Source of the DNA: Apophysomyces variabilis
Lineage: Eukaryota; Mucoromycota; Mucoromycetes; Mucorales; Mucoraceae
Length of the DNA: 64,000 nucleotides
Reading direction: 5' to 3'
Assembly: GCA_002749535.1 (NCBI GenBank)
Contig: MZZL01000075.1
Location: forward strand, 1 to 64,000
The position numbers and the translations under genes were made by a program. This document shows positions 10,686 through 22,463 of this stretch, one piece after another; the first letter of the stretch is position 1; every line of letters begins with the position of its first letter. Below the pieces are notes generated by a model. It was not told the origin of the DNA and ran no database searches. It saw only the letters and a list, made by a program, of their open reading frames with translations.

Positions 10686-12914
10686 ATGTCACCACTCCCG
10701 GGCCTTTCAACGTCGACAAAGCAAGAACGTCGGCCAGGTATATTCCCAACTGGTAGCAAATCCACCTCAAGTAGCAGCAGCGTCAAGGCTTCACCGTCGC
10801 TGCGCACCATTGCTCGGATGGGATCATCGCTTTCTAGTATGACATTGAACAACAAACCGACCTCTCCGTCATCTATCAATGAAAAAGAGGAAAAAACAGC
10901 AGTCAATGGCTCTGAAACCGATGATGAACTGATGGTCAACATAATGGAGGTGCGAAAGGCCATGGATCTTTTCTTGGACTCGCGTATCCCTGAGGCAGAG
11001 GCTATCCTGCAGCCTAAACGAGAAAAATCCCTGTACCATTCTCTCGGTCATGCATTTATTCTTTTTCTTCGAAGCATCATGACTTTTCAGCAAACAGACG
11101 TTCAAAGCGCATTAGCTGCCATGAAGGAAACCATCCAACTCGCCAATGGTCTACGCAAGACTAATAATGGTTGGCTGGCTTGGATGAAAGGCATGACGGT
11201 GAATGACATTAAGGCTATGTCGCGCTTACATCGACACGCGGTAAGTTTAACAGCAAGAATCATGAACAAGCCAAAATAAGGGATATCCATCGAGATTTTC
11301 ATATCTTATTTACTCACCCAATTTGGTTCTTTGTTGCTTTCAATAGGAACTTGTTTATGCGGAAGCATACCTATTAAAAGCGTTACTGAGTATTCTGCAT
11401 GATGAGAGTGTTGTTTCGTTTCTTCGGGAGGGTCTCCATGTCCGTAACAGTTACAACACTTATCGACTTCTCGAAAAATATGTCAACCTTGTGAAGGAAG
11501 AAGCAGACGCCGGGAAGGACATATCCGCATACGAATTAGATGATCACTTTGCTTCTGGTGTGGGCCTAGGTATCGGTTGCTTTAATATCATTCTTTCTCT
11601 TCTACCAACGACGGTCTTGCGATTGGCGGAGTTTATTGGGTTTACAAGCGATCGTGCCCATGGTTTGCATATGCTCGAGACAGTGGGAGGATGGGACGAA
11701 TACAAAGATCTGCCGGCGGATGTATTCCCCCCTCTGCAGGGCCCTGATGAAGGTCTCCGACGTCAATTCTGTGACATGGTGCTTATGCTGTACCACATTG
11801 TATTATGCAAGTTGATTCCTTTGTCCGATGTGGAGGAAAGCTTAGCAGAAAGAGTACTGGCCTACAATCTGAAGTTGTATCCATCAGGCGTTTTTTTCTT
11901 GTATTTCTCGGGTAGACAGCTTGGAAGTCAAGGACGTTTGGAAGAAGCGATGGGTCAGTATCGCCGAGCAATTGATACCCAGAAGGATTGGAAGCAATTA
12001 CAGCATATGTGTTACTGGGAACTCGGTCTGATTTGTTTAGCGAAACAGCAATGGCAAGAAAGCTTCGATCTGTATAGCACACTCCACGACGAAAGCAACT
12101 GGTCGAAAGCAGTCTATACCTATCTGAAAGCACTATCACTTTATTCACTTGGTCAACCTGATAACTTAAAACAAGTAGAGGAAATGATGAAGTCTGTTAC
12201 GGGGGCAAAACAAAAGATTGCAGGCAAATCGATACCCCTCGAGGTAACTAGGCATCAAAAAAAGAAAATTAGGTTTCAATGCGTCTTTATCTTATGCATT
12301 TGCAGAAATTTGTAGCACGCAAAGCTCGTAAGTTCTTGGCGCAACACAACGCTCTCCTGCTTCCGGATCTTGAAATTCTGAATGCGTTTGGAGCGTTGGG
12401 TTGTCTGCCGAAAGAATTGATACAACAGAATCTAAATCGGATCAACGCCAATATCGTTCAACTATCGGAAGGACGACAAAGCAACTTTAATTATTACGAT
12501 GATATTTGTTTGGCTTATTATTTGCGAGCATTGCTGGTTCGCCAATTAATGAAAAAAGAGGAAGGGGAGAAAGAGAAGATGCAAGAGATGCATCGAGAAT
12601 CCCTCGAGATGGTATATGAGAATGCCGACAAAGTAGTTTTGGATCATTACATCTATTATTTTGCTCGATACGAGAATGCAAGAATGATGATCGTGAATGA
12701 GCAGTATGAAGAAGCCGAGAAAGAGATTCAGGTCATTGTCCGGGCGAGCGAGAAAGGCCAATATAACGTAGGAGCCGGACCCCATGCGAAGAACAAGTAC
12801 AGTTTGGAAAATGCCTTGCTGTTCAAATGCCACAATTGCATCACCGAGATCCGAGACTTGGCCGGGCGAAAGGATAGAAACTCGGAAACAGATTCATTTC
12901 AATCTTGTGATTGA
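10686..12914 (+). CDS. IML2: TTC39/IML2-family tetratricopeptide protein
   Basis: Three exons, 10686-11240, 11347-12243 and 12306-12914 (introns of 106 and 62 nt), all in frame, 686 residues. After a Ser-rich N-terminal 75 residues comes the helical TTC39 domain (DUF3808), recognised from the conserved start around KAMDLFLDSRIPEAEAIL, followed by SLYHSLGHAFILFLRSIMTF and the central GVGLGIGCFNIILSLLP with VGGWDEY. TPR-like helical pairs cover the second half (for example LGSQGRLEEAMGQYRRAI). Yeast Iml2 is linked to lipid droplets and clearance of inclusion bodies; a similar role here is by family only. The start ATG at 10686 lies in CACCATGTC after a T/C-rich leader. Confidence 0.9.
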
Positions 12915-12972
12915 TTTCATTTAGAAATTCTAATGTTGTACACCGGATTGGGAGTTTGATACTCTGGAGATA

Positions 12973-14126
12973 TTAAAAAGATGGACATCGGAGAATTTCC
13001 GTCCCCAGATCACATAATGTTATATCACGCTTACAAATGGGACACTAAAATGGCAGCAAAACAGTCCATTAGTAATGTAAAGAAAACAAAGAAAAAAAAA
13101 TTACGATGGAAACAACAGCAATAATTAGAAAATGGATGGGCTTACGTATTTCTTTTGTGTCGTTAACCACGCATCCACGCACGTTGCATGGAAGTCATGC
13201 TTGCACGGCAGGATTCTCAGTCGTTCTCCATCGACATAATCTTCCAAACAAATGGCACATGATTCTTCCTCGTTCTGTTGTTGTTTATGTCTGGTAAATA
13301 ACTTGATGCGAAGTTGAGCCAGCATATCAAACGAGGCTACTTCATACAATCGTTTGTGTCTTTGCCTTAACCGCCAAGAGATATAGATAAATAGAATTAC
13401 GATACTCGGGGAAATGAGAATAATCATAAAGATATCAAACAAGGGCCTTTTTCGTTTAACACATGATGAAAGGTTAACCACCTGGATTTCTATTGATTTT
13501 AATTTTCTCTCGGCCTTGCTAGACTTACCAAGGGCTGAATTGGTCCGGTTGTAAGTAAACCATCATAGGTTCGACCAGTTTGGATCGATACAACAGTGCT
13601 TGATATTCGTCCAGAGCTAGAAATACACTTGGAATAATGATATCGGAAGTGTCACCTACAAGATGCCGAAATTAAAGTTCAAAAGGGACGAAGTGAGAAA
13701 GAGTTCTCTTTGGGTAGATGAATCCCAAAAAAAATTTACCAGGCGCGTACATGGTGATCCAATTGGATGGTTTTTCGGCATTACCGACCGCCACAGCGAC
13801 GGCGCCACTGGCTTGCATATTCCGAACTTTGGTTATAAAAGAACAACCACCTCGTTGTACCAACGCCACCCAATCCGAGAAAGGTGGGTCAACTATCGAA
13901 CAGCCTTTTGGATCAGCTGGTTCGGCAAGATAGCCCAGTAATCCATTTACTGGCCGAGGACCAAATGCAGCTAAACGGTCCACATAGGATTCATTCGTAG
14001 CCTAACCATGATCTTTTAAAAGGGCGTCGGGTTTTAATTTCCCAATTTACGTACAAGAACAATAATGGATGCTTCAACTAGAAAAGGGACTGTTATAAGA
14101 CATGTAAGACCATGAATGGCTTTCAT
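12973..14126 (-). CDS. PA-TM-RING E3 ubiquitin ligase (RNF13/RNF167-like)
   Basis: Minus-strand gene with five exons: 14055-14126, 13740-14001, 13529-13655, 13146-13446, 12973-13044, total 277 residues. Domains in order: signal peptide (about residues 1-20, [19 protein letters not shown]), protease-associated domain (about 30-140, with [12 protein letters not shown]), a transmembrane segment ([19 protein letters not shown]), then a RING-H2 finger split by the last intron: CAICLEDY...CKHDFHATC, then CPIC. This layout marks endosomal or vacuolar membrane E3 ligases that ubiquitinate membrane cargo. The third junction (13447-13528) was set to AAAAAG because only this acceptor keeps the frame. 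The gene shares a 460-bp divergent promoter region with the kinase gene at 14586. Confidence 0.88.
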
Positions 14127-14462
14127 TGTCGAAAAGTAAGAAGAAGTATGGGGAAGGGAAGGGAAGAAAAAGAAAGAGAAGTAAAGTAAGAGGGAAAAGA
14201 GAAAGAGAAAGAGAGCAGGGGTGATGGTTCTTTTTAACACAAGGGAAAAAACTGTGTGTATGCGCGGAGAGTTTGACGCGCGGGAAAGGGTTTGCAATAA
14301 ACAGCCATACGGCATTGTTGATTGTGTACTTGACCGATTTGTCCATAGACAATACAAACTTTTCCTTTTCTTATTCTTTCTTCTTCTTTCCATATACCCT
14401 TATTACTCTACTCCCCACAGACCTGAACCTATTTACATACATTACATCCTTATCTTTATTAT

Positions 14463-14486
14463 ATACATACATACATACATACATCC
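14463..14486 (+). repeat. CATA microsatellite
   Basis: A short (CATA)n run inside the pyrimidine-rich region between the divergent RING and kinase genes. Confidence 0.8.
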
Positions 14487-14585
14487 CTCTCTCATTTTTG
14501 GTCTTGAATCTTCATTTCACTGTCCGCAAATCAATCTCTTTTCTTTCCTTTTTTAATACTTGTCTCTTTTCCCTTCTTTCATTCT

Positions 14586-16939
14586 ATGCAAACGGAACAT
14601 CGTTCGCTTGTCTATCCTACCCATCGACGTCAAAGCGAACCCCAATCCACAAAAACTAACTCCGAAGTACGACCATTACGCCATTCGATGGTCGTCCATG
14701 GTCATAATCTGACGCCCTGGAAAAGCGCCGACAATCTATCGACACGACCCATCCAACCTCACGATGTACGTAAATCCCGCCTCCATCGTCGCTCTGCATG
14801 TCAACCCGACCTATGTCCAGACGAACAACCGCAGACGCCACTAACACAACGTCTCCGCAAAATATCTTTTTCACGCACACCGAGTATGCCATCCACACCC
14901 ACATCTCCCAGACCCGCTTATGCTGCAGAAGTGATCATGACCCACACTATTTACAAAGACTACGACCCAACTACAGGAAAAAAAATTATCAATAAATTCC
15001 TCATCATCAAGGAGATTGGCAGAGGGGTCCATGGCAAAGTCAAGCTGGCCGAAAACATGGAAACCGGCGAACATATCGTAAAGTCTAATTTTTTTTTCTA
15101 TTTCGTTATCCCAACTAATGATGCTTGCTTCTTTTCACCTCTTAAAAAATCAATACTAGGCTATCAAAATCGTTGATAAACGTAGCCGCAGAAGACAATT
15201 GGTTTATAGCCTGTTACGTGGCAATAGCCAGCAGCAAGTTGATAATGAAAACAAAAAGTCAGATTTATACCAGTACCGAGAGAGTGAACAAAAGATTCAG
15301 CGTGAAATCTCTATACTAAAAAAATGTGCACATCCCAACGTGGTTAAATTACGTGAAGTGATTGACGATCCAACAAGTCGAAAAATATATATGGGTAAGT
15401 AAGATTTGGGTAGAAAAAAGTAGCCAACCACGTGTTCCTTAAATCATACCCCATGTAGCACTGGAATATATCGAGGGGGGAGAAATCGAATGGAGAGATG
15501 ATAATGACCGGCCCGTCCTGTCCATTGAAGAAAGTCGTCGTATTTTTAGAGATATCGTAAGCGGTTTGGACTATAGTACGTAACCCTACAAACAGCCTAT
15601 GCTCAATTAAATTGACCGATTCTTCTAGTCCATTACCAGGGAATCATTCATCGTGATATTAAACCCGCCAATATCCTACTGAGCGAAGATCATGTCGCCA
15701 AGATATCTGATTTTGGAGTATCCTATTTCAATGAGCTGTTGGCAGGTGATATGGAAGCTTCCGATGAAAGCATCAGTCGAATGGATCGTGATCTGGCTGA
15801 GACAGCTGGAACGCCTGCTTTCTTTGCTCCTGAACTTTGTTGCGCTGGCGATCCTTCCCTGAACACATCAGATGATGATACCGAAGAAAGGCCGGGAAAA
15901 ACAAGGCCTCGTATTTCAAAAGCAATCGATGTATGGGCACTGGGAGTAACTCTCTACTGTTTTATCTTTGGACGCACTCCTTTTACAGCTGCTACAGAGT
16001 TTGAGCTATTCGATATAATCCCGACCAAACCAGTGACGTTCCCTAGTCATGATGAAATTGGGTTTGATGTTTCTGACAAACTGAAAGATCTATTGCTGCG
16101 ATTGTTAGAGAAAAATCCAGACGACAGAATCACTTTAGATGAAGTCAAGGTAACTTTAAAGAAAAAGAGAGTGAAGCAAAAGAAGGTCGGTTAGGTGGAG
16201 AATGATGACTTATACAGCATGATTATTGTTACCATTGTATTAGCGGCATCCATGGGTCACTGAGGATCTGGATGATCCAGAAAGTTGGTGGCAACAGGCT
16301 GATCCGCGGAGATATAAACCAGTGGAGATCACTGACGAGGACACCACAATCATGGTAGGAGTTTGAAATGCGAAGGTCTGTTTAGCGAAACAGGTGCTCA
16401 TTGTTTGTTACGCACAGGTCCGTCTGCGCAAATCCTTCCAGAAATTATCTTCTTCACTCTCTAGCTTGACACACGGTATCACAAGACGCAGGACAAAAAG
16501 CATTGCACAACCAACACAGCCTCAACCGGCTAATACAGTATTGACATCACGTAGGGTATCTAACCCCCCTATCCAAGGCAACGACTTTCACGATCCTCCA
16601 AAGCCCAGCAGACCGTCCTACTCCACCTCAATCCTGCCCTATCCAAAAAGCAGTACAGCAGAGGCTGCACCTGCACAAGCTGTCTATGTTCATCCTTCCG
16701 GCAGTATGTCGCCTCGCGTATTACCACATGCAAAGCAGCAGCTCTTGCGTCCTATATCCTGTTTATCAGATGATTCACGGAACTCTATACAAGATGTTAT
16801 AGAAGAACCTGAAGAGGAATACAGCCAGGAACGCCCTGGGCTGAATCGACAGCATTCAAGCGCTTCATCCTCGTCCGGCTTGAACATCACGTTCGGTCGC
16901 GGTCGCACTGGCCTCACCCCGCTTACCCCTACCAAATAA
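14586..16939 (+). CDS. CaMKK/Ssp1-type protein kinase (SNF1/AMPK-activating kinase family)
   Basis: Six exons: 14586-15077, 15160-15394, 15459-15575, 15629-16149, 16244-16354, 16418-16939; all joins in frame, 665 residues. N-terminal 130 residues are low-complexity. The kinase domain shows the Gly loop IGRGVHGKVKLAE (from about residue 143), the ATP-binding Lys in AIKIVDK, HRDIKPAN, DFGVS, and FAPELC in place of APE. The insert rich in Arg/Gln between the Lys and helix C (KRSRRRQLVYSLLRG...) and LEYIEGGEIEWRD fit CaM-kinase kinases and the yeast Sak1/Tos3/Elm1 and fission-yeast Ssp1 group, which phosphorylate the SNF1/AMPK T-loop. HPWVTEDLDD closes the domain; a Ser-rich tail with RLRKSFQKLSSSLSSL follows and could hold an autoregulatory or calmodulin-binding segment (inference). 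Confidence 0.92.
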
Positions 16940-17267
16940 TCACGCTTTCTCCCGTTTCTTTTCTTTGTCTTCTTTCTCCCAATTTTGTAAATTTCCTTGC
17001 CTTCCTCCTTCCCTTCGCCTTCCCCTTTCCTATTTTGCTTTATGATAATACACACAATGCCATAGAGGACGCTTAGTTCGGCCAACACTAAATAAGGAAG
17101 GATCACCTCCGAACGTATCACCGTATTTGGTGCGAGATTTACAGAGAGTTATTAATGGTTACGCAAAGCTAACTCTGATTTAGTCGTCGTGCCATTAAAT
17201 CAGAACGCTATTTGGAACTGTTTGCCATTTCTTTGTTTCTTTTTCGTTTTCGCAGCAAGAGTTTCTC

Positions 17268-19265
17268 ATGGATCCACCTGTCTATGACTCTTCCTCTGAG
17301 AAACGACTCTTTAGGTCACCGACCGTTGCTGCTGCTGCAACCTCGGGTCTGTTGACGACGCTTATTATGCCCGTCTTCAACATTATTATTTCGTGCGTTT
17401 TGATTGGGGTCATTATCTATATCTATATTGTTGCGAACAATCAGACCGAGGATTTTACTTTGGCTGGCATGCGCGTACCAACCCTATTATCGTTGATCAC
17501 AACATTAACCATCATGTTAATCAGTGGAGGCATGTCCACGAAAGTATTTTTACGTAAACTGCATATATCATTTACTTACCGTGTTACTGTATTCTTTTTC
17601 AGTGCGTTATCAGAATACAAATGGGTTAAAATGCAACGTCAACAAGGAAAGCTTAGCTTGTTGGAAATGTATGATGGATGTTCTCGAGGTGTAGGAGGTC
17701 AGTTAGTTTTTTTTTTTTTTGATTTGTATCTGGGAGGCGAGACCAAAGAATATGTTTCATTGTGGGCTTTTTCATTTCATACTAACCCTTTTTATCGTCT
17801 CTGTATTACAGGCATTTTCCGGGTAATCTACGGATTTAGGTTGGACGCCGTTCTGGCAGTCGCTCTTGTATTTCATTTAGGATTAATCGCCATTGGCCCA
17901 GCGGCGCAGCAAATCCTGGGAACAGGAGTCCAAATCGTGTGTGATGAATCGCATAACCGCCTCGATTTCAACAATATTACCTCAACAAATGATCTATCGA
18001 CGTTTACGCACAATTCCTTTGGCAACGGTTATGATCCCCGAGGTAACCATGGCTTGATCCAAGATTATATCGTCCGAATGGCATTTGCGCAGGCATCCGT
18101 GAATCGGACAGGGGCCCCGAACTTCTCGTGTGGCGACAGCTACATCAATTGTACTTTCCCTGACATCCCCTTGCTAACAACCAAGGCTGTCTGCCAACGT
18201 GGGTCATTACAGACAAAGATTGTTGATATCCACAAGAAAAACGTAACTACCATCTCATCGTATTTTCGATTGAACACCACCAATGCTATCTTCAAATCAC
18301 CCATTCTACCATCAACGCCACAGACTTTGTATGCAGCTTCCATGTTCAACCGTACGGGCTTTGATTTGAAGAATTATAGTCGACCTTTCTCTGAAATCGA
18401 AAAGAATCTCACGGAGGTTCGCCAGCACGTGGGTCCTCAAACCTTTGTGTTTCTTTCCAACAATGGAACGATGCATAGCGCCTTCAATCTCACCGATCTG
18501 CAAGTCGATGAATGTACACTCCAGACGAGCTTAAACTTGACGACGTTTGTCTACCGAGACGACGCAATGAGAATCCTGTCCAGCACGAGTAAACCTTACC
18601 CGATCGATTATGATCTTTTGAGCAATACGTCGTATTGGTCCGAGAACTTTAAAGCTCACAAGACCATGCACACTGCCTATGGTTATCAAATTGAATTGAT
18701 GAACGCGCTCGTAGGGGATGGCTATGACGCTTTTCACGCCCTGGTCCAGAAGTGGGTGACGTACAGCGACAACGGATTGAATTCGACATTGGATGACCTT
18801 TTGTCGTCCTTATTCTTTAACACGGATCTTTCCGTTGTCTTGGCCTTACCCCTCGAAGGTTTTGCGGGACCCTTTTCTTTTGGTGCGAATCGACGCGGCA
18901 ATCGCTGTTATTATACCCCGTCCATTTACCATTTTGAGGCTTCCCAATTCTACCCGCTCGCTTTGTGTTTGATACTCCCTATTGCATGGTGGGCCGTGCT
19001 CTGGATTATGAGCATGTATTTTACCAATGGCGTCTCGCGCGGTCATTCCCAGACAGCTTTGCTTGTCACTGGTTTATCCCCTTCAGTGAAAGACCATTTC
19101 AAAGGATATTCGCATGCTGATCAGGTCGAACTCCTCCAAAAGGCGAATGAAATCGACGTCAAGTTTGGTGAGACACCCTCGGGCAGTTCGCGTGTGGGCC
19201 ACGTTGCCTTTGGAAAACCGGATGAAGTCAGATCACTTCCTACCAGGCGTAGAATGTCAGTGTAA
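17268..19265 (+). CDS. Multi-pass membrane glycoprotein, unknown family (paralogue A)
   Basis: Starts at ATG 17268 and is paralogous to the gene at 27951-30088. A clear intron at 17698-17811 (GTCAGT, CTAAC branch, ACAG) is in frame, so an uninterrupted 665-codon frame is misleading. A second intron expected at 17540-17602 has lost its GT donor (see findings), so the product is 627 residues if that stretch is kept or 606 if removed. Predicted: two N-terminal membrane segments (about 33-55 and 68-90), the conserved SEYKWV and MYDGCSRGVGGIFRV motifs, a further hydrophobic region, a large probably luminal or extracellular domain with about a dozen N-glycosylation sequons, a C-terminal membrane helix (LALCLILPIAWWAVLWIMS) and the cytosolic GVSRGHSQTALLVTG tail. 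I do not recognise the family; function unknown. Confidence 0.8.
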   Translation: MDPPVYDSSSEKRLFRSPTVAAAATSGLLTTLIMPVFNIIISCVLIGVIIYIYIVANNQTEDFTLAGMRVPTLLSLITTLTIMLISGGMSTKVFLRKLHISFTYRVTVFFFSALSEYKWVKMQRQQGKLSLLEMYDGCSRGVGGQLVFFFFDLYLGGETKEYVSLWAFSFHTNPFYRLCITGIFRVIYGFRLDAVLAVALVFHLGLIAIGPAAQQILGTGVQIVCDESHNRLDFNNITSTNDLSTFTHNSFGNGYDPRGNHGLIQDYIVRMAFAQASVNRTGAPNFSCGDSYINCTFPDIPLLTTKAVCQRGSLQTKIVDIHKKNVTTISSYFRLNTTNAIFKSPILPSTPQTLYAASMFNRTGFDLKNYSRPFSEIEKNLTEVRQHVGPQTFVFLSNNGTMHSAFNLTDLQVDECTLQTSLNLTTFVYRDDAMRILSSTSKPYPIDYDLLSNTSYWSENFKAHKTMHTAYGYQIELMNALVGDGYDAFHALVQKWVTYSDNGLNSTLDDLLSSLFFNTDLSVVLALPLEGFAGPFSFGANRRGNRCYYTPSIYHFEASQFYPLALCLILPIAWWAVLWIMSMYFTNGVSRGHSQTALLVTGLSPSVKDHFKGYSHADQVELLQKANEIDVKFGETPSGSSRVGHVAFGKPDEVRSLPTRRRMSV

Positions 19266-20280
19266 AAGCAGGTTGAACATCATCGTCATTTCCCCTTCTT
19301 TACGATCGGAAAATGGTTTATCTTTTTCTTTTATTGTATCTTTGTCATGTAATATACTAATCTTTCTCTGCGCTCCCCATACACAATAGCATATTATATC
19401 ATATCAATCATAGGGGACAAAAATGGTTAGCAGAGTATACAGTACGCTCCATAAATTACATATTCATTCATTCCTTCATTCATTGCACGGGAAAGCAATT
19501 TCATTTGTTGCTTTACATGGAGTTTTGCTCGCATTAACCGCATAACACACAGTATTTTCTAAACAAACGACAGACGGTGATTTATTTAAGACCATGCGAT
19601 ATCTGTACCTATAAAGGACAGCGATCCATGATATATTTCTTCTTTCAATTAGTCTTGAGGGTGCATCTATAATATGCTAAAACTCACGTAGTAAGAACGG
19701 AAAGAGAACGCATCACAATTGACACGAAGAGCAAGCAGATAAAGTCAGTGAAGAATTGTAGCTTTGTTTATCTAGATAAGGTCATTGACCGTTAGAGAAA
19801 TTGGAGGACAACATATGTCGTGTTCAAGAAGCTTTATCTTCATTAGTTCTATAGGAGTTTGTGTCTATTCCTTCAGCCGATCGTTGCTGTGATTTATTTT
19901 CCCTTTGAGCAGTGATCCTCTTAGTCTTTCAGGACTATTAATTCGTGCATAAGCATCCATGTGTCGCTTGTTCCACTCCTAAATCATTCCATACAGTCAA
20001 TGCATATATGACAGGACTATAAGAGGGCGCCTCAATCAAAGATAGATGCACTAAATTCAATAAATGCACATAGCTTCAAATGGTTATATAGTCATATAAT
20101 CTGTTAACTTTTGGTTAACGGAAGGCACGTAGCGTTTGTTAGTATTGTATTCCATTAATAATCCCTTTCGAATCAATGTAAGATACCAACATTCTTAACT
20201 GGCTTCTATATAACCATACACTCATCATTTGCATACTATCTTCTGCAATTGAAGGAAACCTGTAATTCACTGTTTTCACC
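19266..20280. other. 1-kb AT-rich intergenic region
   Basis: Polyadenylation-like AT-rich sequence follows paralogue A. Contains ATTC-type short repeats near 19465. No gene seen. Confidence 0.5.
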
Positions 20281-21950
20281 ATGAGTAATACCGATAACAC
20301 AGAAAGAGTACGTATATCTCGAGAAGATGTTACACATTAACAAACATGATCGTGTCCTGCAGGAACCGCCAGAGGAAGTAATGAATACTCTGGAAATTCT
20401 ATGGACACAACTTTGTGACCTGAAGGAGCAGACAACTGAGCAAGATGACATGATAGAGAATTACAGAGCCACAATAACCGGTGCTAAACTCTTGATGAAC
20501 GGAGCAAATCGTCATATATCATTTATAAAAAGCGACTCTCCTGTCACCCAAGATATCAAGAATTTAATGGTAGCCAAGATCACGGAATTCAAGCTGGACC
20601 TTCTCGAATACCAGAACGAATGCACTTTTACTGTACTGCAAATGCAGCTTAAGGAAATGAAGGAAAAGCTTAAAGCCAGCCGGCTAGAGTGCAAGCAATT
20701 GAAAACAGAAGTACGATCGTTAAAAGTCCGCATCGTGGATAGCTACGACAGCAAGCAAGAAATCAAACTCAAGAGACCTTTGGCTGTCAAGGCTTGCCTA
20801 AACGGCCGCAGAGGTAATGATGCGCACATTATCTTCCAAGGTTACACGAGCTACCAAGAATTATGCCAAAAGGTATCATCGTAACATTGCTATCAAGATA
20901 GTTTATTACGTCGATTAGATACAAAACAAGTTTGGTGTTGAGACTTTCGTGATAATGGCTAAGAACAACGGAGAAAATGGATACAGTACAGAGCTTGCAA
21001 CCGCAGCCGATTACAGAGAAGCCGTGAGGCGTGCGGTGACTGCAGTAGAGGCGAGCGATTCTATTCCTTTGATGGACATAGATGTGCAAACAGACACGGA
21101 TGAATCTGGATCGGAAGTATGTTAAATCATTCTTTTACCATGGCTTCAATAAAAGAAAACTCACAATTCAAACATAGTTAAGCTTTGATAAAGACGTTAC
21201 AGATGAAAGGCTGTCCGAAGAGGAAAGCGAAAGAGCACTCGACATGTGCGATTTGGATTTTCCTGTAGTTCGTATGGCCTCTGATTTGAGAACAAATGGT
21301 GAAACCAAGAATAAACATGAGCGCTATTGTACGTGAGAGACGTGCATAGGCATCTTCATTATATACTGACCGGTAGCACATTCTGACATAGTAAATACCC
21401 TAGCACTTAAAGTTCTGCCACACAATGGCTATAGAGAGCTGGGGTTTGTTACCTATCATTGCAGAGCGAAAAATCTCAAAAGGAATTTCCTGAGCGATAA
21501 ACTAATGACAAGAGGAGTGTGCTTGTAAGCAAATTTTGTTCTTAGGAAAAACTGACGACAAAATGCAGGCACATCCTGTATTACCAAAAACATGTCTTAG
21601 ATCCTATAAACCTTTATCTTCTTCTTGTCAAACCTTTCCCGAGAACCACTATATATCTGGAATACGTATTCATGATCTCAGACCCCAAAGATCCTACAAA
21701 GCGTGTTTATCAACGAGGTAACTATTAGACCTCTTAGGGAAGTATATATATATGTACGTATACTTACGCAAGTGACAATGTAGAGCATGTTCAAGGTTTT
21801 GACAAAAACCGCCGTTGGCGCGAGACGGTATTTCGACCCGTTGTGAATTCAGAAGCAAGTGACCACCGGCAAATTCCTTTTATGGAAAATGACAACTTTA
21901 TCATATCTGTTTACGTTCGGATGGTTAAAAACCCAATCGAGAAGCAATGA
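20281..21950 (+). CDS. Coiled coil-PB1-like-MATH protein, copy 1
   Basis: Seven exons: 20281-20307, 20363-20872, 20919-21116, 21178-21328, 21377-21524, 21569-21717, 21784-21950; 449 residues with all phases consistent. The order is a tiny first exon (MSNTDNTER), a 170-codon coiled-coil exon, a PB1-like domain split by intron 2 (IIFQGYTSYQELCQK, then IQNKFGVETF and ADYREAV), an acidic linker, and a MATH/TRAF-C domain over exons 5-7 (YHCRAKN, LYLLLVKP, EYVFMISDP, then DNFIISVYVRMV). The MATH start is degenerate: the usual FxW is YHC. PB1 and MATH domains bind protein partners, so an adaptor role is likely. The closest relative here is copy 2, which faces it tail to tail. Confidence 0.8.
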
Positions 21951-22463
21951 ATGCTAGCTATGCAATAACTAGTTCATATTTGTTCCACAAACATAAAGTC
22001 CTTCAGGAAAGAAGGTTCATGTTTTGCCAACTAAGTTTCATGTGGGTATTTACTAGGCCAATTACCACATTACAACGGTAACACATAATTGGAAAAGTTC
22101 TCTGCTGAATTTATCTTTTCCTTTGTCCATGTAAATAAACCGAGTCAATAGCAGCAAGTTTGCTAATTGGCTTATAATGAGGCTTACTTAATTCAGAGTT
22201 CTTTAACTTCAAGCTGCAAATTATCAATAGCCCTTTTTTATGCATAGATGTGATTTATCGGTTCGAAACATATTCCTGCAATAACACGATATGTCCGTTT
22301 ACTGAACAGCATACAACACTATGTCTAATGTCCGAGATACGTTTTATTGAGTCTCTCCAAAAATGTTAGCACCAGCTCGTTGTGGAAGCTAAGTACATAT
22401 ATTCTATTTAAGAAATACTATCATTCTTGATGTGATAATGGAGGGCTAAATCCATTCACTTGT
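21951..22463. other. Intergenic between convergent copies 1 and 2
   Basis: About 510 bases of AT-rich sequence between two convergent stop codons; nothing recognised. Confidence 0.5.
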
